A stretch of 16,084 nt of DNA from CAWKEY01 sp963848675 (GTDB lineage Bacteria > Pseudomonadota > Gammaproteobacteria > Methylococcales > Methylomonadaceae), in the NCBI GenBank assembly GCA_963848675.1, contig CAWKEY010000063.1, forward strand, positions 1 through 16,084. Reading direction: 5' to 3'. Positions 1 through 6,395 of this stretch are shown one piece after another (the stretch's first letter is position 1; every line of letters begins with the position of its first letter). Under the pieces are notes generated by a model, which had not been told where the DNA came from, did not search any database, and saw only the letters and a list, made by a program, of their open reading frames with translations. The position numbers were made by a program, and so were the translations under genes.

Positions 1-75
1 ATATATAATATTGTATAAATAGCACTGTCTGCTAATCTACTCCTAGATTGCTATTACTTTGAGGGGAATTGGTTT

Positions 76-1200
76 ATGGCTAAGCGAGGCACATTAAATA
101 TACAGCCGGATATTCGGAAACAATTGCTGAGGATGAGTCGCAGCCGGACAGAACCGGCGGGAAAGGTCAGGCGAGCACGGATCTTATTGGCCTATAGCGA
201 CGGTAAACGGATATCAGAGATTGCCAGAGAATTACAGACTAATCGACCACTGATCGAGCGGACGGTCGATAAAGCCTTGGCACTTGACCCCCTACAGGCT
301 CTCAAAGACTTGCCCCGCCCTGGGCGCACGCCACAGATGAGCGATGACGCAAAAAGCTGGGTGCTCTCTGAGGCCTGTCGAAAACCCACGGAGCTAGGCC
401 ATGCCCATGAAACGTGGACTTACAGCCTGCTGGTCCAGCACATCCGCACGCATTGCGAGGAAGCTGGATATCCGGGATTGGTCAGGCTGGGCAAGAGTCG
501 TCTGCATGCCATCTTATCCAAGAGCAACATCAAGCCACACAAGATCAGTTACTACCTCGAGCGCAAGGATCCACAATTCGACGAGAAGATGGCCAATGTG
601 TTGTGCGTCTACAAAGAGGTGGAAATGCAGAATGTCTCGAACGTCGAGCGCCGCTCAGTGACGCTGTCTTATGACGAGAAGCCCGGCATCCAAGCCCTGC
701 AAGGCATTGCCGCGGATCTGCTACCGGTGGTGGGTCGCCATAGCACTATTGGGCACGATTATGAGTACAAACGTCTGGGCACCGTTTCGTTGTTGGCTGG
801 CATCGACCTTCATACCGGCCAGATCATCCCGCTGGTGCGCGACCGCCATCGGAGCCGCGAGTTTGTGGAATTCCTGGAAACGCTCGATGGCCACTATCCG
901 GCTGACTGGAAGATCCGACTGGTTCTGGATAACCACTCGGCACACCTTTCCAAGGAAACCCAGACTTATTTGCAATCCAATCCCGGTCGATTCGAGTTTG
1001 TGTTTACGCCCAAGCATGGATCATGGTTGAACTTGATTGAAGTGTTTTTCAGCAAGATAGCTCGCTCTTTTCTTCGCCATATCCGTGTTGCATCCACGGA
1101 AGAACTGGTTGAGCGCATTTACCGAGGGATTGAAGAAATAAATCGTGAGCCGGTTATTTTTCGCTGGCGTTATAAGATGGATGAAACCGCTATCATATAA
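76..1200 (+). CDS. IS630-family transposase (DDE, intact)
   Basis: A 374-residue cut-and-paste transposase of the IS630/Tc1-mariner group. The N-terminal ~115 residues look like a helix-turn-helix DNA-binding region (KRISEIARELQTNRPLIERTV and following). The catalytic DDE domain follows: Asp200 in SYDEKPG, Asp285 in LVLDNHSAH and Glu322 in SWLNLIEVFFSK, the usual IS630 signature motifs with the last two acids 36 residues apart. The length is normal for the family and no frame damage is visible. The ATG at 76 is supported by a good ribosome-binding site (GAGGGG at 61-66). An AT-rich stretch with TATAAT-like words (1-20) could hold its promoter. It is not in an operon, and the genes downstream run the other way. 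Family assignment is firm. I could not place convincing terminal inverted repeats, so the element's borders are undefined. Confidence 0.93.
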   Translation: MAKRGTLNIQPDIRKQLLRMSRSRTEPAGKVRRARILLAYSDGKRISEIARELQTNRPLIERTVDKALALDPLQALKDLPRPGRTPQMSDDAKSWVLSEACRKPTELGHAHETWTYSLLVQHIRTHCEEAGYPGLVRLGKSRLHAILSKSNIKPHKISYYLERKDPQFDEKMANVLCVYKEVEMQNVSNVERRSVTLSYDEKPGIQALQGIAADLLPVVGRHSTIGHDYEYKRLGTVSLLAGIDLHTGQIIPLVRDRHRSREFVEFLETLDGHYPADWKIRLVLDNHSAHLSKETQTYLQSNPGRFEFVFTPKHGSWLNLIEVFFSKIARSFLRHIRVASTEELVERIYRGIEEINREPVIFRWRYKMDETAII

Positions 1201-1361
1201 ATGATATACTTTTAACAGAACGAACTACTAGTAATCACAAAATATCCGTCATTTTCATCTCTATAGGCACCAGCTAAGCCAATATGCGCCACACTCCCTT
1301 AGAAAGGAATTTCCGCTTAGGCGGTGTTTATTTAATTAGAAAATTAGTATTAGGCATATCC

Positions 1362-1387
1362 CAAAAATACAGCGGGCTAACCCGCTG
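1362..1387 (-). terminator. Rho-independent terminator of the smbP-like gene
   Basis: Read on the minus strand, a perfect 7-bp GC-rich stem (CAGCGGG / CCCGCTG, 1370-1387) with a 4-base loop is followed by a T-rich run (TATTTTTG). It lies about 30 bases past the stop codon of the minus-strand gene that ends at 1417, the right place and orientation to end the csbD-smbP transcript. Confidence 0.8.
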
Positions 1388-1416
1388 CAGCTTTTACTGT
1401 ATTACTTAATGGTAAT

Positions 1417-1740
1417 TTATTGTGCGGCTTTCAGGTGTTTTTTAGCCTCTTCAGCCGCTTTTTGAGCTAAATCGGCATGACCTTGTTTACCATGCTCAAC
1501 TGCCTGATCCAGACTGGCAGAGCCGGCATTTAGATGTTCGACAGACTTTTTTACATGTGTATTAGCGGCTTCGGCATGCTCGGCTATGACTTTGCCATCG
1601 ACGGCTTTAGTGGCTGCTTCTGCGTGTTTCAAACCTTGGGCCATATGGCTTTCAGTTTCCGCCGCATAGACGCCAAGCGAACCCAGAGTCAAAACGATGC
1701 CTGCGCATAAACCGGTAAATTGAGTTGTTTTAATTGTCAT
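1417..1740 (-). CDS. smbP: SmbP-like small histidine-rich periplasmic metal-binding protein
   Basis: A 107-residue secreted protein. Residues 1-26 form a signal peptide (Lys near the start, hydrophobic core, cleavage probably after VYA). The mature part is predicted helical and rich in Ala, Lys, Glu and His. Histidines fall at 32, 39, 55, 62, 69, 83, 88 and 102, mostly seven residues (or multiples of seven) apart, so they would line one face of a helix bundle. This heptad His pattern with HAEAA-type repeats resembles Nitrosomonas europaea SmbP, a periplasmic protein that binds Cu and other divalent metals. There is no Cys. The start is set by an AGGAA ribosome-binding site eight bases before the ATG. 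It lies 47 bases behind the csbD-like gene on the same strand, so co-transcription is likely, and a terminator follows. A metal-buffering or stress role is inferred from the family. An alternative would be a generic helical stress protein. Confidence 0.8.
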   Translation of the reverse strand: MTIKTTQFTGLCAGIVLTLGSLGVYAAETESHMAQGLKHAEAATKAVDGKVIAEHAEAANTHVKKSVEHLNAGSASLDQAVEHGKQGHADLAQKAAEEAKKHLKAAQ

Positions 1741-1787
1741 GTTTAATTCCTGAGAAAATGTTTTAAATCGTTAGGCATTTATTTGTA

Positions 1788-1994
1788 TCATGGTCCGACT
1801 ACATGGCTAGGCAGTATTAGCTCGGCATTTTTAATCTCTTCTTTTAGGTCAGCAAAGCGCACCCGTACCTTACCGACGTTCTTCCGGACCTTGCCTTCCA
1901 TTTCCATATTTTCATCGTCCAGAACTTTACCGACGGCTTCCTTGGCGTTACCTGCAACCAATTCCAATCTGCCTTTCAGTTGATTTTTGTTCAT
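1788..1994 (-). CDS. CsbD-like stress-response protein
   Basis: A 68-residue protein of the CsbD family: small, highly charged, predicted helical cytoplasmic proteins often induced by general stress, with no known enzymatic activity. The family pattern is clear: N-terminal MNKNQLKGRLE, then repeated K-x-x-x-GK segments (GNAKEAVGKVLDDE, EGKVRKNVGKV) and a C-terminal DLKEEIKN helix. I chose the ATG at 1994 over the longer in-frame start at 2117. The family begins with MNKNQ, a good ribosome-binding site (GGAAAG) sits just upstream, and the extra 41 residues resemble nothing in the family. It is the first gene of a probable two-gene unit with the SmbP-like gene. The C-terminal tail (about ten residues, ELILPSHVVGP) is longer than usual. 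Confidence 0.85.
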   Translation of the reverse strand: MNKNQLKGRLELVAGNAKEAVGKVLDDENMEMEGKVRKNVGKVRVRFADLKEEIKNAELILPSHVVGP

Positions 1995-2021
1995 ATTGCT
2001 TTCCGGGTACTCATGGATCAC

Positions 2022-2034
2022 GACTAAATTAGTC
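2022..2034. promoter_or_regulatory. Palindrome upstream of csbD, possible operator
   Basis: GACTAAATTAGTC is a perfect 6-bp inverted repeat around one central base, 28 bases upstream of the csbD-like start codon, where an operator or leader element could lie. No regulator is encoded nearby and no clear -35/-10 pair was found, so a function is only a guess. Confidence 0.3.
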
Positions 2035-2164
2035 TTGACCAGAGTCAGCAAGAGTATTATTTCCTGTAGCTCTAGCGTTAGTATATGCGCAAACCTAAGC
2101 CTTGGTCGGTGCGGCAACGTACATATAAGCAGTGACGCTTTGAAACGCTATATACTTTAAGGTA

Positions 2165-2763
2165 TCAAGGCCTTGCGCCAAGCAGCAGTCGTATCTTATG
2201 CAATTGACCATCGTCGCTCAGGGTAATGCTGTGGGTGTTTAACTGGCTGACGCCATCCAGTTCCAGTGCAACGATGCCTTGCGTGACACCGTCAGGGTTT
2301 TCGACGCTAATTTCATACTGTGAATTGCCGTGCCGATAGACCATGCTGTAGCTGCGCCAGGCACTGGGAATACACGGATTGAACACCAATTGGTCGGCGC
2401 GCACCTGCAGTCCCAATACCCATTCCAGTCCGGCACGATAAAACCAGCCGGCAGCGCCGGTATACCAGGTCCAACCGCCGCGCCGCACATGCGGCGATTC
2501 GGCATAAATATCCGCTGCTAATACATAGGGCTCGACTTTATAGGCGTAAACGCCGGTGCGGGTTGCCGTCCGATTAATGGGATTCAGCATACGCAACAAT
2601 TCTGCAGCCTGATCGCCATCGCCAAGCATGGCATAGGCAATCACGGACCAGATAGCGGCATGAGTATATTGACCGCCATTCTCCCGAACACCTGGCGGAT
2701 AGCTCTTGATATAACCGGGATCGCGCTCGGTTTTGTCGAAGGGCGGGGTGAACAGCAACACCA
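2165..2763 (-). pseudogene. GH94 cyclic beta-1,2-glucan synthase-type protein, 3' exon
   Basis: The C-terminal ~199 residues of a glycoside hydrolase family 94 domain, as found at the end of NdvB-type cyclic beta-1,2-glucan synthases, which lengthen and cyclise periplasmic glucans or phosphorolyse them. It opens with the family's conserved stretch LVLLFTPPFDKTERDPGYIK, then YPPGVRENGGQYTHAA and GWTWYTGAAGWFYRAGLEWVLGL, and ends with the small C-terminal sandwich region and a natural-looking stop. Just upstream, in the same strand and frame, lies the 3' end of a group II intron. Removing the intron joins this segment to the segment at 4632-6172 through a Leu codon (T from 4632 plus TG from 2763-2762). 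In-frame sequence upstream of 2763 is intron, not gene. I call it a pseudogene because the 5' part of the gene is missing, not because of damage here. Confidence 0.85.
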
Positions 2764-2837
2764 GTCGAGTCACCCGAGGGAACCGCCCCCTCAGGTGCTC
2801 GCAGATCCGGACTTGAACGTCTCCGCTCATCCGGCTC
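2764..2837 (-). ncRNA. Group II intron domains V and VI
   Basis: On the minus strand, domain V is a 34-base hairpin (2837-2804). It starts GAGCCGGA, has a GAGA tetraloop closed by CG pairs, and ends TCCGGATC. The AGC catalytic triad is present. Domain VI follows directly (2803-2764): a long stem with a candidate bulged branch-point A at 2770, seven bases from the 3' end counting the A. Opposite the triad, the base that normally makes the G-U wobble is A here (GGATC where the common form is GGTTC). The 2-base bulge reads AG rather than the common CG. Both may weaken catalysis. Confidence 0.85.
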
Positions 2838-4256
2838 CTATCGTCCAGCCGTTGCATACAACACTTTCCAATGAGCAAACAGATTCGGCTGTTTCCGCGC
2901 AATGCGATTCAGCCACTGTGCCGCTCGTCTTTTATGATGCCGTAGGCGTTTGTATTTTCGCGTCGCCCATATAGTCAAGCGCCGCTCAAGACATTTCAGG
3001 ATCGGGTAGAGCGCTGACTTATAATAACGACTGTAGTAGTTGATCCACCCTTGAATAATCGGATTGAACATTCGGGCTATATCTTCCAAGCTCTTGTCGC
3101 TAAGCTTTGGCCAGCTCCACCCTCTGGATGTGCGCCGAATAACCTTCGCTGCTTTATTGCTAATCGCTGGACTGAAGTTGATGAAGTACTTACCCCAACG
3201 GTTCTTTGAGCGTCTGGGCCGAAACGTATAACCCAGAAAATCAAATACCGTATTCGGATACTCTCCTTGACGGTCGTCATCCCGACAGTAGACAATCTTC
3301 GTCTTCTCAGGATGGAGTTCCAAACCGACGTCCTTCATTCGTACGTTCAGCGCTTGTTTCAGTTGTTCCGCCTGGGTTTCGCTCTTGCAGTGGCACACAG
3401 CATCATCAGCATAACGCTCGAAGAGAATGTCAGGGTATTCCCGCTTCATCCATTCATCGAATGCATAGTGCAAAAAGAGATTCGCCAGCAAAGGACTGGC
3501 AACACCACCTTGCGGCGTCCCTTTCTGCGGCTTGAGAAAAGCCCCATCAGGCATTGCAATCGGGGCTTTAAGCCACCGTTCAATGTATAAAAGGACCCAT
3601 TTTTCTTGCGTGTGTGCTCGTACTGCTCGCATCATTAGCTCATGATCGATATTATCGAAGAAACCTTTGATATCGAGATCGAGAACCCAGTCGTTTTTCC
3701 AGCAGCGCTGTCGCGCCATCCCCACCGCATCCAGTGCCGATTTGCCCGGTCGATAGCCATAGGAATCCGGATGGAAATGTTTTTCCAATTCCGGTTCCAG
3801 ATGCGTTTTAACGACCATTTGTGCAATTCGGTCAGCCACTGTGGGGATACCCAAAGGCCTTATTCCGCCGTCACTTTTCGGTATTTCTACCCGCAGCACC
3901 GGTTGTGGAAAGTAGCTGCCTGAAGCCAGCCGATTCCAGAGCTTGTAAAGATTATCTTGCAAATCCTCATCAAACTTTTCGATCGTCTGTCCATTTACTC
4001 CGGCAGCACCTTTATTAGCCTTGACCCTTTTATACGCCTCCCAAACCTGGCGTTTAGTAATACAAAACGGCTTTGCTTGTTTCAATCCAATCCTCCCGTT
4101 TCCGGTTGTTTTCTTTAGTTCAAGCTGAACAATGCTTCCCCTTCGCTCTAATCCTATTACAGAATCTTCATCACTACTACGGGTCGCTCCGCCCCTGTGC
4201 TCCGCATCGGTACTCTGACACTTGTGGGGCTTCCACTTGTGTTTCTCCCTTGGCAT
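2838..4256 (-). CDS. ltrA: Group II intron reverse transcriptase/maturase
   Basis: A 472-residue intron-encoded protein that binds the unspliced intron RNA, assists splicing and reverse-transcribes the intron at new DNA sites. An N-terminal RT-0-like segment (about 75-105) is followed by the RT fingers/palm: GIRPLGIPTVADRIAQ, PDSYGYRPGKSALDA, VLDLDIKGFFDNIDH, the QKGTPQGGVASPLLANLFLHY segment (in pieces), and the catalytic YADD at residues 282-285. The C-terminal third carries the maturase X domain (FLGYTFRPRRSKN, then GWINYYSRYYKS). I see no HNH endonuclease domain after it, as in the endonuclease-lacking bacterial lineages. The stop codon (2840-2838) abuts domain V. No strong ribosome-binding site precedes the ATG at 4256, and the first ~55 residues are unlike typical RTs, so the true start may lie further in. 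The frame is intact. Confidence 0.92.
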   Translation of the reverse strand: MPREKHKWKPHKCQSTDAEHRGGATRSSDEDSVIGLERRGSIVQLELKKTTGNGRIGLKQAKPFCITKRQVWEAYKRVKANKGAAGVNGQTIEKFDEDLQDNLYKLWNRLASGSYFPQPVLRVEIPKSDGGIRPLGIPTVADRIAQMVVKTHLEPELEKHFHPDSYGYRPGKSALDAVGMARQRCWKNDWVLDLDIKGFFDNIDHELMMRAVRAHTQEKWVLLYIERWLKAPIAMPDGAFLKPQKGTPQGGVASPLLANLFLHYAFDEWMKREYPDILFERYADDAVCHCKSETQAEQLKQALNVRMKDVGLELHPEKTKIVYCRDDDRQGEYPNTVFDFLGYTFRPRRSKNRWGKYFINFSPAISNKAAKVIRRTSRGWSWPKLSDKSLEDIARMFNPIIQGWINYYSRYYKSALYPILKCLERRLTIWATRKYKRLRHHKRRAAQWLNRIARKQPNLFAHWKVLYATAGR

Positions 4257-4631
4257 CGGAGCGACAGGTTCCCACGTTCCACATAAGAGCCTGAATTTAG
4301 TTCATGCCACCTTCATGCCGGGTGCCATCTAGCCAGTAAACAGGTTTCCGCTAGATTTATCCCGAAGTAACGACTACCCCTCGGTTTTGACATCATCCCT
4401 ACGCTTTCGACACTTCAGCAGTGGTTCACTTGCGTTCATCTCCTAAATTCCTACCTGACAGAGTCTTGCTCTGCCTTTTCCGTAACGCTCACCACAACAA
4501 CTCTTAATTGTTGCAGCTTACGGTGGTTTGAAACCTCCCCCTGTAGAGCGGTTTCGAGGGGCCCTCCCTCATCTCTTATGCAGCATAGCTGCACGGAGGA
4601 CTTCGTCCTCCTGTGCTCCTTCGTGGCACAC

Positions 4632-6172
4632 AATCATCGCCATAACGCACCAGGTATTCTCGTACCGAATGCATGGCCTGCTGTGCGCGTTCAGTATCGG
4701 CTGCGCCGGAAATAACTCCCCAGCTTTGGGCGATGGCATCGATGCGACATTCGGCATTAGTGGCGGAGCCTAGCGGCGAGCCGTCATCAAAATAAGCGCG
4801 CCGGTACCAGGCACCATCCCAACCATCCGCTTCCACGGCCCGTTTTAACTGTGCGGCGTGTTCTTGCCAGCGTTTGGCTCTTTCGATTTCGCCTCTGGCC
4901 AGTGCCAACGGGACAAATTCATCCAGGGTGGCAATCAGGAACCAGGCCAGCCAGACGCTTTCACCTTTACCCAGATTGCCGACCCGATTCATGCCGTCGT
5001 TCCAGTCGCCGCTACCCATCAACGGCAGGCCGTGTGCGCCAGTTGCCAAACTGATATCCAGGGTACGCGCGCAATGCTCGAACAAACTGGCTTGTTGCTG
5101 ACTGGCTGTCGGTTCGAAATAAAGATCATCCTGTTCCGGAGACAGCACAGCCCCATTCAGGAACGGCAGAGATTCATCCAGCACCCCGACTTCGCCGCTG
5201 ACCTTAAGATAATGGGCGACCGCTTCGGCATCCGTGTTAACAGGCAACAGTTTTGGTGCCACAAAGGCGGCAGCGGTGCGGGCATGCCGTAACAGTTGCT
5301 CGGCCAGAGTGCCACGATTACTGACCAGCACGGCCCGGGAGGCGGTTTGCAACAAGCGCCGTTCTTCGTGTGAAAGCTCATCGCCTCGCAAGACAAAAAT
5401 GGCGCCGGAATTATCGAACTCCTGATGCGCCGAGCGGGCCTGATTTTCCCGTAACAGACTCTGCAGTAGATTTTGTAAGTCCTCAACATAAGACAGCAGC
5501 TTTTTGTTTAAAATCACCAGATCGACGGCCAGACCTTTGATGCGCCAGTATTCGTGAGCGCGTAATAATTGTTCGACGATAGGTCTATCCTCAGGCTCGG
5601 CAACCCTTAGCAGCACAATGGGTTTATCGCCGGAAATGCCGTGCTGCCACAAGCCGGTCACGTTTAGAGTATTCATCTGCATTAATCTGCCTGACGCCCG
5701 TAGCGAGGGGTCGGCATACAACAGACGGTTAGCCAGATACTGAAATAGCTGTGCCTCGTCCGGTTTGGTTCTTAAGTGATGCAATTGTACGTGAGCATGA
5801 GTCCAGGCCAAGGCGGAAACTCGATCCCAGGTGAGCGGATTGCGGTATTTGTCGGTCAGTTCCAGCGCCGCTTTCCTCGAATCGGCGACCAGAGTAGTAA
5901 AGGTCTGATGCACGGTCGCCCCGCTGGCAATCCGCACCCGTTTACGCAGGTTAAATATTGGATCCAGCACATTACCCACTGTATTGCTCAACGGGCGACC
6001 GTCCATGACTGCAATCGGGGTTCGCAGAGATTGTCCGCGTCCGATAAAACGCGCCCGGTCGGTTTCGTATTGCAAGCCATCGCCACTTTGCTGATCGGCC
6101 AGTACATGCACCGCCCAAATCACCGGATCAGAGTCTGCCCTCGGCCTACGATGGGCGATAAGCGAGCTGGTG
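4632..6172 (-). pseudogene. GH94 cyclic beta-1,2-glucan synthase-type protein, 5' exon, truncated
   Basis: About 513 residues of the same GH94 gene as the segment at 2165-2763. It opens inside HRRPRADSDPVIWAVHVLA, followed by LQYETDRARFIGRG and AVMDGRPLSNTVGNVLDPIF, all typical of the GH94 part of NdvB-type glucan synthases. The catalytic-site motif GSGDWNDGMNRVG (about 4980-5016) is intact, with the Asp of WND expected to be the general acid. It ends at YGDD, exactly at the intron's 5' border. The N-terminal membrane/glycosyltransferase 84 part of a normal synthase (which is over 2,500 residues) and the start codon are absent. The sequence changes at about 6172 into the end of an IS6-family element. 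The in-frame residues upstream of that (to 6276) are IS sequence, not gene. With the 3' exon about 712 residues remain. Not expected to make functional synthase; a stand-alone truncated phosphorylase is conceivable but has no start signal. Confidence 0.87.
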
Positions 6173-6329
6173 GGTTGTGTCGCAAATTTTTCCGAAATCA
6201 GGGACAATGCCCGGATTTTTACGACTGAAAATCCGATGATTAGTTTTAAAGGGGCGCATTTCCCCAAAGAAATCATTCTGTACGCTGTGTTTTTCTACAT
6301 CCGTTACGGTGTTTCTTATCGTGACCTAG
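6173..6329 (+). mobile_element. IS6-family insertion sequence remnant (left end only)
   Basis: This starts with a terminal-repeat-like GGTTGTGTCGCAAA (about 6173-6187), similar in form to IS6/IS26 ends, and runs into the first codons of an IS6-type transposase. It stops at the border of the IS4-family element at 6330. No right end is present after that element. The left border coincides with the point where GH94 similarity ends. Confidence 0.7.
6236..6328 (+). pseudogene. IS6-family transposase, N-terminal fragment
   Basis: Only ~31 codons remain: MISFKGAHFPKEIILYAVFF, then YIRYGVSYRDL, the characteristic N-terminus of IS6/IS26-family transposases, which lead into an HTH and a DDE domain in intact copies. 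The frame then enters unrelated sequence of the IS4-family element. The catalytic domain is missing, so the fragment is dead. Confidence 0.8.
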
Positions 6330-6349
6330 GACTGCCCATTACCCATAAA
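6330..6349 (+). repeat. Left inverted repeat of the IS4-family element
   Basis: GACTGCCCATTACCCATAAA, pairing with 8732-8751 at 19 of 20 positions. It would be the transposase-binding outer end. Confidence 0.85.
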
Positions 6350-6379
6350 ATATTGCTGGACAATTTAAGCCAATTGTTG

Positions 6380-6395
6380 CATGCTTCAAAGCATG
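6380..6395 (+). promoter_or_regulatory. Hairpin spanning the two candidate start codons of the IS4-type gene
   Basis: CATGCTT-CA-AAGCATG is a perfect 7-bp inverted repeat with a 2-base centre. The two candidate ATG starts (6381 and 6393) each lie in one arm. There is no clear Shine-Dalgarno sequence upstream. As mRNA structure it could hold translation down, as expected for a transposase, but a 2-base loop is strained, so this is tentative. Confidence 0.3.

Larger units (their letters stand above)
2764..4631 (-). mobile_element. Group II intron with encoded RT/maturase, inserted in the GH94 gene
   Basis: A complete group II intron, 1868 bases, defined by its ends and the host gene. On the minus strand it begins GTGTGCC (4631-4625), matching the GUGYG start consensus, and ends ...CTCGAC (2764) with the expected final A-pyrimidine. 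Domain I-III sequence with several hairpins occupies about 4257-4631, domain IV holds the RT gene, and domains V and VI lie at 2764-2837. Excision joins the exon codons GAT GAT T|TG GTG, restoring the GH94 reading Y-G-D-D-L-V-L-L-F in frame. The intron lies in sense orientation to its host gene, so splicing could in principle have rescued it. The host gene is now 5'-truncated. Confidence 0.9.

Noticed and set aside
20..1230. Possible IS630 terminal repeats (TAGCACT... at 20 and complement TAGTAGTT... from 1230), each flanked by TA
   Set aside because: The two ends align only with several gaps and mismatches, and the short TA match is expected by chance in AT-rich DNA. Element borders were left open.
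2764..2803. The second hairpin near the intron end considered as domain V
   Set aside because: It has the branch-point A and ends at the 3' splice site, so it is domain VI. The 34-base hairpin at 2804-2837 with AGC and GNRA loop is domain V.
2804..2902. In-frame extension of the GH94 3' segment upstream to a start at 2902
   Set aside because: That part is intron domain V/VI and the end of the RT gene; similarity to GH94 begins only after the intron border at 2763.
6173..6276. In-frame N-terminal extension of the GH94 5' segment (start at 6276)
   Set aside because: These residues are the reverse reading of the IS6-family end and transposase start, not glucan synthase.
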